31,867 nucleotides of DNA, taken from positions 1-31,867 of the forward strand of contig JAFUPE010000092.1 in assembly GCA_017481395.1 (NCBI GenBank), written 5' to 3'. The translations under genes and the position numbers were made by a program. Of this stretch, positions 1 to 6,758 are shown one piece after another. The notes under the pieces were generated by a model that did not search any database, was not told where the DNA came from, and saw only the letters and a program-made list of their open reading frames with translations. The DNA comes from Ruminococcus sp. Lineage in GTDB: Bacteria > Bacillota_A > Clostridia > Oscillospirales > Acutalibacteraceae. Numbering within the stretch: position 1 is the first letter of the stretch; every line of letters starts with the position of its first letter.

Positions 1-48
1 GGAAAAGTGTCTTTTACTTCCGCCTATTAATTTTAGGATGAAACACTT

Positions 49-1425
49 ATGGAAAGGAACTTTGTAACTGTTGATGTTACTATCAACAAGCTTCTTGACG
101 ACAAGAAGTACAAAACCCTCAGGGATATCCTTACCACTATGAATGCCTACGACATTGCCGAAATGTTCGCCGATTTCCACGACTCCAAGATTCAGATTTT
201 ATTCAGAATGTTACCTAAGGAGCTTGCGGCTGACGTTTTTGTTGAAATGGATGAGGATACCCAAGAGTTTTTGATTAAAGGCTTTTCTGACAGCGAGCTT
301 AAAGAAGTTGTAGATGAGCTTTCCGCGGACGACGCGGTTGACATTATTGAGGAAATGCCTGCTAACGTTGTTAAGCGTATTTTACGTCAGGCAGACGCTG
401 AGACAAGAAAACAGATTAACGAACTATTAAAATACCCCGACGACAGTGCAGGCTCCATTATGACAACGGAGTTTGTAAATCTTCGTCCCAGCATGACGGT
501 TGACCAGGCAATCCTTCGCATCCGCCGTACAGGCGTTGATAAGGAAACTATCTACACCTGCTATGTAACCCGCGATGATTCAACATTAGCCGGTGTTATT
601 ACAATCAAGGACATTCTGCTTGCTGACGAGGATGACATTATCGAAAACCTTATGGAGGAAAATGTTATCTCCGTAGGCACCCTTGACGACCAGGAGCAGG
701 TTGCTCAAATCGTTAGAAATTACGACTTTATGGCTGTTCCTGTTGTTGACACTGAAAACCGTCTTGTAGGTATCGTTACCTTCGACGATGCTGTTGACGT
801 TATGGAGGAAGAAACCACCGAGGATATCCAGAAGATGGCTGCTATTACCTCTTCTGATAAGCCTTACACCAAAATCGGCGTTTTTGAAACGTGGTGGCAC
901 CGCTTTCCTTGGTTATTATTGCTTATGATTTCTGCCACTTTTACGGGCATAATAATCTCAAGCTTTGAAGACAAGTTAGCGGCGTCTCTGGTACTTACGG
1001 CATACATTCCTATGCTTATGGGTACTGCAGGTAACGCGGGCAGCCAGTCCTCGGTTACCGTTATTCGTGCTCTTTCCCTTGAAGAAATCGAGTTTAAAGA
1101 CCTTTTGTGGGTTATTTTTAAGGAGTGCAGGGTTTCCATCATCTGCGGTGTAACTCTTGCGGTTGTCAACTTCGGCAAAATGCTTTTGGTTGACCAGATG
1201 CTTCTTCATAATCCCGACGTTACCCCGACGGTAGCACTTGTCGTCAGCTTAACAATTCTTATTGTTGTAGTTGTGGCAAAAATCGTCGGCTGTTCTTTGC
1301 CGATGGTGGCAAAGAAAATCGGCGTGGACCCTGCTGTTATGGCAAGTCCTTTCATTACCACCATTGTTGATACCGTTTCGCTTCTGGTATTCTTTGCTAT
1401 CGCCACTCAGATACTTAATATTTGA
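49..1425 (+). CDS. mgtE: Magnesium transporter MgtE
   Basis: This is a 458-residue Mg2+ channel/transporter of the inner membrane. It has the full MgtE order: an acidic helical N-domain (about residues 25-130, with repeated DDA/EEMP-type motifs), two CBS domains (about 135-255) that act as the cytosolic Mg2+ sensor in this family, then a transmembrane domain from about residue 285 with five hydrophobic segments. The segment with GTAGNAGSQS matches the conserved pore region. Length is normal for the family. The ATG is preceded by AGGATG-like sequence about 8 nt upstream. Only 48 bases of leader are present, so an M-box or other Mg2+-responsive leader cannot be judged. The lipase-like gene follows after 13 nt, so the two are probably cotranscribed. 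Confidence 0.95.
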   Translation: MERNFVTVDVTINKLLDDKKYKTLRDILTTMNAYDIAEMFADFHDSKIQILFRMLPKELAADVFVEMDEDTQEFLIKGFSDSELKEVVDELSADDAVDIIEEMPANVVKRILRQADAETRKQINELLKYPDDSAGSIMTTEFVNLRPSMTVDQAILRIRRTGVDKETIYTCYVTRDDSTLAGVITIKDILLADEDDIIENLMEENVISVGTLDDQEQVAQIVRNYDFMAVPVVDTENRLVGIVTFDDAVDVMEEETTEDIQKMAAITSSDKPYTKIGVFETWWHRFPWLLLLMISATFTGIIISSFEDKLAASLVLTAYIPMLMGTAGNAGSQSSVTVIRALSLEEIEFKDLLWVIFKECRVSIICGVTLAVVNFGKMLLVDQMLLHNPDVTPTVALVVSLTILIVVVVAKIVGCSLPMVAKKIGVDPAVMASPFITTIVDTVSLLVFFAIATQILNI

Positions 1426-1438
1426 GAGGGTCGTAAGC

Positions 1439-2626
1439 TTGAAAATAAGATTTATTTCACTTTTTATCGCCACAGCGGCCATACTTTCGGCTTGCTGTGG
1501 TGTTTTTTATGCCCAAAGTCAGGGCAAAGAGGTTTCTACCAACGCCAATCAAATAACTTCGGACTTTAACTTTAGCCTTGACACAGCCAAGCAAAGCCTT
1601 AGACTCTGTGCTCTGGCGGGCTATCCTGTAAGTCTGAGTGCAACTCTTGAAAACGACGGATATAAATACGTGGAATTCTTTCAGTATGAAAACTCATCTA
1701 AATCCGACAACAAAGCAGGACTTGTGCTTGCATATAAAGAGGGGTTTCTCCTTGGGGTTATCCGCGGCACCAAGGACGAAGAATGGTACTCGAACTTTTA
1801 TATAGGCGATGGCGTAGAGCATGCAGGCTTTTCTAAAGCCGCAGATTTGGTTTTAGAAAACATCATAGAATATTCTGCCCGACACAATATCAATTCCAAT
1901 GATACCGAATTTTTTGTTACAGGCCATTCCCGAGGGGCGGCTGTAGCAAATATGGTGTCGGCACGACTTATCGACAAAGGAAATTTTGCTAAAATTTCCG
2001 CTTATACCTTTGCATGTCCTAACACTACTATGAACGAGGCTTCTCAAAATGAAGCGTACAAAAGTATTATAAACGTCGTAAATCCTCAGGACTTTATCTG
2101 CTACATTCCTCTGCCCCAGTGGGGCTACAAACGCTATGGTCAGACGGTGGAGCTTCCTGATGCAGACACCATTGAAAACTTCGACCGACTTTATGAGGAT
2201 ATGGAAAAAGCCTACCTCGCCGACAACTGCGAGCCTCTTCTGGACTTTCCTAACAAAGGCAGGGACGTAAAAAACATCATAAACTACCTTTCAGTCCTTG
2301 CACCTACACCCGAAGATTACTATCAAAAAGAAATCAGTGTAGCCGGCTTTCAGCTTACAATGTACGACTATATGATGAAGTTAGCGGCAGTTATGAGTGG
2401 CGAAAATCCCATTTTACACGGACTCTTTATGCTTAGCTGCAAAGCTATTCCCGAGGTATGTCCAATTACCGAATTTGTTTTCAGCGGCCTTTCGGAAAAC
2501 GAGCTTAAAACCACCACCTCGCTTGAAAGCACGCCTGTGGTTGCAAATCATATGCACGAAGCTTACTTTGCGTGGCTTAACACTTTAGACGAAAACTACT
2601 TTATCAGCAGACTAAATAATTATTGA
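1439..2626 (+). CDS. Lipase (class 3)-like alpha/beta hydrolase, predicted lipoprotein
   Basis: A 395-residue protein. The start chosen is TTG at 1439, with GAGAGGG 8 nt upstream; the open frame extends further back into mgtE but that part is not protein-like. The N-terminus is a basic-hydrophobic signal ending in a lipobox (LSAC, Cys about residue 16-17), so it is probably a membrane-anchored, surface-exposed lipoprotein. The nucleophile elbow GHSRGA (Ser about 164), a later NPQDF Asp and an NHMHEAY His near the C-terminus fit a Ser-Asp-His triad of the lipase class 3 / DUF2974-like families. The substrate is unknown. It sits between mgtE (13 nt) and ldh (37 nt) on the same strand. The hydrolase fold is well supported; lipase activity is inferred. 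Confidence 0.8.
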   Translation: MKIRFISLFIATAAILSACCGVFYAQSQGKEVSTNANQITSDFNFSLDTAKQSLRLCALAGYPVSLSATLENDGYKYVEFFQYENSSKSDNKAGLVLAYKEGFLLGVIRGTKDEEWYSNFYIGDGVEHAGFSKAADLVLENIIEYSARHNINSNDTEFFVTGHSRGAAVANMVSARLIDKGNFAKISAYTFACPNTTMNEASQNEAYKSIINVVNPQDFICYIPLPQWGYKRYGQTVELPDADTIENFDRLYEDMEKAYLADNCEPLLDFPNKGRDVKNIINYLSVLAPTPEDYYQKEISVAGFQLTMYDYMMKLAAVMSGENPILHGLFMLSCKAIPEVCPITEFVFSGLSENELKTTTSLESTPVVANHMHEAYFAWLNTLDENYFISRLNNY

Positions 2627-2663
2627 AAATGGTGGAATGATAAAACCGAAAGGTCGGAGTATA

Positions 2664-3611
2664 ATGACAAAAAACAGAAAAGTAGCACTTATAGGTACAG
2701 GTATGGTTGGTATGAGCTTTGCCTACTCTGCACTTAATCAGAATGTTTGCGACGAGCTTGTGCTTATAGATATTGACAAAAAACGTGCCAAGGGTGAGGC
2801 AATGGATTTAAACCACGGACTTGCTTTTTCGCATTCAAGTATGAAGATTTACGCAGGCGATTACAGCGACTGCAAGGATGCAACCATTGTCGTCATATCG
2901 GCAGGAGTAAATCAAAAACCCGGAGAATCAAGGCTGGAGCTTCTTAAAAGAAATTGCGAGGTTTTTAAATCTGTAGTTACCGCTGTAACCGAAAGCGGCT
3001 TCGGGGGGATTTTTCTTGTTGCCACAAATCCTGTGGACATTATGACCCGTATCACCTACGAGCTTTCAGGCTTTAATCCCTCAAGGGTTATCGGCTCCGG
3101 CACAACTCTTGACACAGCAAGACTCAGGTACCTTTTGGGCGATTATTTCAGCGTTGACCCCAGAAACGTCCACGCATATATAATCGGCGAGCACGGCGAC
3201 AGTGAGTTTGTACCATGGAGTCAGGCTATGATTTCCACCAAACCTATAAACAAGGTGCTTGAAGACAATCCCCATAAATTTGAGGCAGAAGCTATGGAGC
3301 GTATTGCAGCCGAAGTAAGAGAAGCGGCACAGAAAATAATCGAAGCAAAGCGTGCCACCTACTACGGCATAGGTATAGCCATCACCCGAATTGTACGGGC
3401 AATTCTAAACGACGAAAAAACCGTGCTTACTGTGTCGGCAAGGCTTAAAGGCGAATATGGCGAGCGTGGGGTCTTTGTAGGCACACCCTGCATAGTAGGC
3501 AATCAAGGTGTCGACAGACTAATTGAGCTTGACCTGAATGAGGACGAGATTAAAAGCTTTGCTGCCTCCTGCGAAATTCTTAACAGAGAATACAAAAGCC
3601 TTAACTTATAA
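2664..3611 (+). CDS. ldh: L-lactate dehydrogenase
   Basis: A 315-residue NAD-dependent enzyme interconverting pyruvate and L-lactate, the usual fermentative NADH sink. Visible residues: Rossmann glycines GTGMVG (11-16), the NAD-ribose Asp (36), the substrate-discriminating Gln in NQKPGE (84; malate dehydrogenases have Arg here), Arg90, the Asp150/Arg153 pair, and the catalytic His177 in GEHGDSE. The ATG at 2664 is preferred over the in-frame ATG at 2637. It has GGTCGGAG just upstream, and the protein then starts at the usual family position (MTKNRKVALIG). It follows the lipase-like gene by 37 nt. No clear terminator follows; the next 110 bases hold a promoter for the downstream gene. Confidence 0.95.
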   Translation: MTKNRKVALIGTGMVGMSFAYSALNQNVCDELVLIDIDKKRAKGEAMDLNHGLAFSHSSMKIYAGDYSDCKDATIVVISAGVNQKPGESRLELLKRNCEVFKSVVTAVTESGFGGIFLVATNPVDIMTRITYELSGFNPSRVIGSGTTLDTARLRYLLGDYFSVDPRNVHAYIIGEHGDSEFVPWSQAMISTKPINKVLEDNPHKFEAEAMERIAAEVREAAQKIIEAKRATYYGIGIAITRIVRAILNDEKTVLTVSARLKGEYGERGVFVGTPCIVGNQGVDRLIELDLNEDEIKSFAASCEILNREYKSLNL

Positions 3612-3637
3612 AAAGCACAAAATGTAGAAAATAATAG

Positions 3638-3666
3638 TTTACAAACCACAATATTTATGTTATACT
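3638..3666 (+). promoter_or_regulatory. Putative sigma-A promoter for the coiled-coil gene
   Basis: TTTACA (3638-3643), 17-nt spacer, TATACT (3661-3666). A second TATAAT lies at 3675-3680 without a good -35. The promoter sits in the 111-nt gap after ldh and points at the gene starting at 3723. Confidence 0.55.
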
Positions 3667-3722
3667 TCGTAGTATATAATAGATTATGATGTAAAAAATT
3701 GCCTGAATGGGGTGTAAACTGT

Positions 3723-4130
3723 ATGAAAATCTCCCGTGCAAAAATCGAAGGCTACGAGTTTACCGTTAAAAAAGGAAAGTATTACGAGGGCAAAGGCGTA
3801 GACGCCGCCTTAGAAGAAATCGCCGACGATGTCGAGGAGCTTTTAGACGAGCTTCACGAAAAAAACAAGCGTATCAAAGAGCTTGAAAGCCGCGAAAAGG
3901 ACGTTACCGAAGCCCTTTTGATGGTAAAGAAGCTTTCTGAAGAAATTATAGAGCGTGCAAAAAATGAAGCCGAAAAAGCGGTTATGGAAAAGGCCGCCGA
4001 GGTGCTGACCCTTAAGGAAGAAATCGCAGAGCTTAAAGCCTTGAGAGACAGCTATAAGCAGGAGCTTTTAGAAGAAGTTAACTCTATCACAGCAAAAACT
4101 GCCGAGCTTATAAACGGTGTTGGCAAATAA
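3723..4130 (+). CDS. Small coiled-coil protein, possibly DivIVA-like
   Basis: A 135-residue soluble protein. The ATG at 3723 has GGGGTG 8 nt upstream and is preferred over an earlier in-frame codon at 3699. The N-terminal 45 residues (FTVKKGKYYEGKGVDAALEE) loosely resemble the DivIVA/GpsB membrane-targeting domain, which has an F-x-GYd-x-x-EVD-x-FL pattern. The remainder is charged heptad sequence rich in Glu/Lys, predicted to be a long coiled coil. DivIVA-type proteins act at division sites and curved membranes; that role here is inference from a weak resemblance. It has its own promoter and a strong terminator at 4143, so it is probably monocistronic. Confidence 0.6.
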   Translation: MKISRAKIEGYEFTVKKGKYYEGKGVDAALEEIADDVEELLDELHEKNKRIKELESREKDVTEALLMVKKLSEEIIERAKNEAEKAVMEKAAEVLTLKEEIAELKALRDSYKQELLEEVNSITAKTAELINGVGK

Positions 4131-4142
4131 TTTGCAAAATTT

Positions 4143-4177
4143 CTCCCACTGCAAAAATGCAGTGGGAGTTGTTGTTT
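4143..4177 (+). terminator. Rho-independent terminator; left boundary hairpin of module 1
   Basis: A perfect 10-bp stem CTCCCACTGC (4143-4152) / GCAGTGGGAG (4159-4168) with a 6-nt A-rich loop, then a T-rich tail. It ends the coiled-coil gene and can also serve the opposing gene that stops at 4184. The outer 8 bp of the stem recur in the hairpin at 5953-5982 on the other side of the module. Confidence 0.85.
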
Positions 4178-4183
4178 ATAACC

Positions 4184-5674
4184 TTATTTTTTAGACTTTT
4201 TCATAAATAAAACAAATACTAAAACTATAATTGTTGCAACTAAAATTACTATTACTGCAACCAACAAAATCGTCAATCCTCGTGGCGAACTCGTTGCCAG
4301 TTTCGTTTTGCTGTCAGGTTTTGATATTTCGTTTTCACTATTATATGCTGTACTGTTTGTGGGCTCTGTTTCGTTAACAACGCATTCTATTGCTTTGTCA
4401 ATCATATTAGTAAAATAAGAAGCGTTATTAAAGTTTGCAGCATTAATTGCATTGTCGCTTAATGCGTCGTAAGAGCCCCATGCAATAAAATTTGACACTT
4501 TACTGAGGTCGTTGTTGCCCTTCTTGGCAATTGCGGCATAATTTAAAGCTTCGCCTAAGCTTTTTTCAAACTCCATGTCAGTCTCATATTCATTTTCGTT
4601 AAGCAAGAGAATGTCTGCTGTGTTTGAAGATGTTAAAATTGGACTTGCTACTGTGCTATCCATAATTTCAACGCCCATAGAGTAAGGCATAAATACAGGC
4701 AAAGATGTCGACTCCAAGTCTTCAGTAAAGCTATCGTTTGCATAATTTGCAATGCTTGTAAGCTGAGGTGTAGAGCCCCCCGGAAGAGCCATTGTGAGAT
4801 CGTTTTCGTAGATATATCCTTTTTTCACCTTCATGCCCCACTGCTCTAAAAGTGAGTCAATATTTTCTGTGGACTCAATATAATCAAAAGGAACGTACAT
4901 AAAGGTTTTGCCGTACTCGCCACCGTTTAGGAGCCAGTTGTTGATTTTTTCACTCTGCTCGTCGGTAATATCAACAGAGGGAGCAAACATAATCAAAGCA
5001 TCAATTTCGTCAGAAATCTCTTCGGTAAGAAGATTAATGCTTTCTATCTCGTAACCATTATTATAGAGAAGCTGTGAAATATTGCTATATTCCTCAGATT
5101 CCTCGCTTAAAAGCTCACCATTACCTGTGGAAACAGCAACCTGAAAAACATTAGTGTTTGTCACTCTTTCTATTGCGGTCATTATACTTTCCTCAATATG
5201 CTGCTCCGAGATAATTCTCATTCCATAATAATATAAATACTCCTCATTATAAGTAAACACATCTGATAAAGTAAGCATTCTATATTTATCGCCGCATTCT
5301 ACAAGAATAAAATTTTCTGTTGACAACCATTCGATGTCTGGATATTTTGATGAAAGTTCAGATGCAGAAGCCGCTGAAATTTTCTTGTATTCTAAAGTAA
5401 AGTTTTCGTAAGCAGACATTTCCTTTAATAACTTGTCAACCTGATTGTAATAGGAAGACGAACCCGAGTCATCGGTAAGGTTAACAAAGTCTTCTTCTGC
5501 CATTAAAACAAAAACGGTGACTTTATCACTGATATGTAATAAATAATCCTCAGTTTCACTTTTCAGTGAGTAAGATGTCGCTTCGACAGTTGGCTGAGCA
5601 AATACATTTACTGCCATCATAATACAAAAAACAAATATTATTGCTACTGTACTTCTCAAACATTTCAACCGCAT
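4184..5674 (-). CDS. GldG-like exported membrane-anchored protein (ABC-transporter-auxiliary type)
   Basis: A 496-residue protein with an N-terminal signal peptide (hydrophobic residues 10-26, likely cleavage after VFA), a large extracytoplasmic domain, and a single C-terminal transmembrane helix followed by a Lys-rich tail. The body begins like the GldG/ABC-auxiliary domain (thioredoxin-like part with KVTVFVLM) and contains the IERVTNTN...VSTGNGE segment and an IDALIMFAPS stretch typical of that family. These proteins normally work next to an ABC ATPase and permease (GldA/GldF type). None is present here, so it is an orphan. The gene is divergent from a small ribbon-helix-helix regulator, with an operator lying on its promoter. 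A good RBS (GAGGAG) precedes the ATG. Family call moderate, function unknown. Confidence 0.7.
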   Translation of the reverse strand: MRLKCLRSTVAIIFVFCIMMAVNVFAQPTVEATSYSLKSETEDYLLHISDKVTVFVLMAEEDFVNLTDDSGSSSYYNQVDKLLKEMSAYENFTLEYKKISAASASELSSKYPDIEWLSTENFILVECGDKYRMLTLSDVFTYNEEYLYYYGMRIISEQHIEESIMTAIERVTNTNVFQVAVSTGNGELLSEESEEYSNISQLLYNNGYEIESINLLTEEISDEIDALIMFAPSVDITDEQSEKINNWLLNGGEYGKTFMYVPFDYIESTENIDSLLEQWGMKVKKGYIYENDLTMALPGGSTPQLTSIANYANDSFTEDLESTSLPVFMPYSMGVEIMDSTVASPILTSSNTADILLLNENEYETDMEFEKSLGEALNYAAIAKKGNNDLSKVSNFIAWGSYDALSDNAINAANFNNASYFTNMIDKAIECVVNETEPTNSTAYNSENEISKPDSKTKLATSSPRGLTILLVAVIVILVATIIVLVFVLFMKKSKK

Positions 5675-5693
5675 ATTCCCACTCCTCGCTATA

Positions 5694-5723
5694 TGTTATA
5701 AATTATAACATATATTTATAACA
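5694..5723. promoter_or_regulatory. Predicted operator of module 1 (three TGTTATAA half-sites)
   Basis: A perfect palindrome TGTTATAA-a-TTATAACA covers 5694-5710, and a third copy of the half-site, TTATAACA, lies at 5716-5723. The palindrome covers the -10 of the minus-strand promoter and the third half-site lies in that promoter's spacer. This is the pattern expected for repression, probably by the adjacent ribbon-helix-helix protein. Symmetry is seen directly; the binding protein is inferred. Confidence 0.65.
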
Positions 5724-5731
5724 TAAATCAA
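5702..5731 (-). promoter_or_regulatory. Promoter of the GldG-like gene
   Basis: On the minus strand: TTGATT (complement of 5726-5731), 18-nt spacer, TATAAT (complement of 5702-5707). It lies 28 nt upstream of the ATG at 5674 and is overlapped by the three half-sites described above. Confidence 0.6.
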
Positions 5732-5757
5732 GCCATAATATTGGTGAGGTGAGATTT

Positions 5758-5946
5758 ATGGATAAAAAACTGATTATCAACAAAAAAGCTTTAAAAGGCG
5801 AGGATGGTTATAAAACCTTTTCAATCCGTATCAAAGACGAGACTGTTGCTCACCTCGACCACCTTTCAGCCGATACCAATCGCTCACGAAATGAACTTAT
5901 CAATATGCTTCTGGACTTCGCCATTGAAAACTGCGAAGTAAGATAG
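5758..5946 (+). CDS. Small ribbon-helix-helix DNA-binding protein
   Basis: A 62-residue protein. ATG 5758 is chosen because AGGTGAG lies 4 nt upstream; the earlier in-frame GTG at 5749 is part of that RBS. The pattern is a short strand (KTFSIRIKDETV), then two helices with the loop ADTNRSRNELINMLLDFAIE. This fits the CopG/Arc/MetJ ribbon-helix-helix fold, which binds palindromic operators as a dimer. It is divergent from the GldG-like gene and faces the TGTTATAA operator, so it is the obvious candidate regulator of both. A strong terminator follows 6 nt after the stop, so it stands alone. No toxin partner is adjacent. Confidence 0.75.
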   Translation: MDKKLIINKKALKGEDGYKTFSIRIKDETVAHLDHLSADTNRSRNELINMLLDFAIENCEVR

Positions 5947-5952
5947 CAATTC

Positions 5953-5987
5953 ACCTCCCACTTCAAAAAAACAGTGGGAGGTTTTTT
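5953..5987 (+). terminator. Rho-independent terminator; right boundary hairpin of module 1
   Basis: A perfect 10-bp stem ACCTCCCACT (5953-5962) / AGTGGGAGGT (5973-5982) with an A-rich loop and a run of T (5982-5987). It shares its CTCCCACT/AGTGGGAG stem with the hairpin at 4143-4168. Confidence 0.9.
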
Positions 5988-6006
5988 ATATTGCTGTGAC
6001 CTACAT

Positions 6007-6084
6007 TGTAGGGAACGAATTTATTCGCTTAGCTATATATTCGTTTTAACAAAACTTTTAGGAAGGCATGAATGACTTCCCTAC
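6007..6084. repeat. Intergenic palindromic repeat unit (TTGTAGGG family)
   Basis: An outer inverted repeat GTAGGGAA (6008-6015) / TTCCCTAC (6077-6084) encloses an inner CGAAT/ATTCG hairpin at 6016-6027 and a GGAAG/CTTCC hairpin at 6061-6080. The left end, TTGTAGGG followed by a CGA...TCG stem, resembles the reverse complement of the hairpin at 31574-31597. No coding potential is seen in 5988-6124. Confidence 0.55.
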
Positions 6085-6124
6085 TATAAGCTAACCCACC
6101 AATTTATCCACAGGTAGATAATGA

Positions 6125-6550
6125 TTAAAAGAATCCTTTCATAGTTTTTATATTCTGCTCTTCGGTTTTCTGCAGTTTATCCGAAAGGCTTAAGATATCA
6201 TCATCATTTCCGTCATACTCCCCGCGGTTTTTCATAAGCTTTGTAATACCCATGGTGCTTCCCTGTATCATCATCTCTGCAATTTTTGCGGTGGAATGGT
6301 CCGTCATTGTCTTCATTGCCGAAGTCATCTCAGAGCCCATCTTTGCCATAGGGCTTACGTGCTTTATCTCGGCGTTTCTGTCCTTGAGCATTTCTGCGGC
6401 TTCGCAGTAGATTTTGTCGTACTCCTTCGCCTGCACCCTTAAGGCCTCACGCATTCGCTCGTCGCGGGTGTAGTCCATAACGCTGTCTATACCCACCTTA
6501 CCCATTTCGGCATTTTTTGAAATAAGATTTAAAAATTCTGTATCATTCAT
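6125..6550 (-). CDS. Met-rich ferritin-like four-helix protein, function unknown
   Basis: A 141-residue soluble protein. The start at 6550 is chosen because GAGGTGA lies 5 nt upstream; nine extra residues from an upstream ATG at 6577 would not carry an RBS. The sequence is almost entirely helical, with Glu/Asp spaced in helices and a Met-rich central part (SPMAKMGSEMTSAMKTMTDHSTAKIAEMM is split across helices 2 and 3). It resembles small Clostridia proteins with a ferritin/rubrerythrin-like bundle (DUF2383-like), but I do not see a clean pair of EXXH metal motifs. Metal binding is therefore unproven. It is flanked by unrelated genes and is probably monocistronic. Confidence 0.65.
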   Translation of the reverse strand: MNDTEFLNLISKNAEMGKVGIDSVMDYTRDERMREALRVQAKEYDKIYCEAAEMLKDRNAEIKHVSPMAKMGSEMTSAMKTMTDHSTAKIAEMMIQGSTMGITKLMKNRGEYDGNDDDILSLSDKLQKTEEQNIKTMKGFF

Positions 6551-6659
6551 AAAATTCACCTCAACTATAGTATTCACAGCAAAGATACATTTATTTATGA
6601 AATATCTTGCCGTATTTTGTGACGGTTTTGGGAATTTTTATCCAATTTCCTTTTGCAGG

Positions 6660-6688
6660 TTGAAAACCGCAGGCTTTTCTGTTATGAT
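6660..6688 (+). promoter_or_regulatory. Putative promoter for the sortase-kinase pair
   Basis: TTGAAA (6660-6665), 17-nt spacer, TATGAT (6683-6688); a further TATAAT-like box sits at 6695-6700. It lies about 70 nt upstream of the sortase ATG at 6759. Confidence 0.5.
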
Positions 6689-6758
6689 ATTACATATAAT
6701 GGGTAATTGTATGAATTCACCTGTAGATTTTTAAAATTCATATAAGTGAGGTATATTT

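Noticed and set aside
586..1178. Two 104-residue minus-strand ORFs inside mgtE
   Set aside because: Both are shadows of the mgtE reading frame, with no RBS and no protein-like pattern. The same holds for the other antisense ORFs inside real genes.
1271..1438. Longer N-terminus for the lipase-like gene, reading back into mgtE
   Set aside because: The extra residues overlap mgtE in another frame and precede a clean signal peptide. TTG 1439 has a proper RBS.
5749..5946. Toxin-antitoxin system for the ribbon-helix-helix gene
   Set aside because: No toxin-like gene is adjacent. The gene is followed at once by a terminator, and its only partner is the divergent GldG-like gene.
6104..6112. TTATCCACA, a perfect DnaA box
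   Set aside because: A single box in an intergenic repeat, with no cluster of boxes, no AT-rich unwinding region and no dnaA/dnaN nearby, so no support for an origin.
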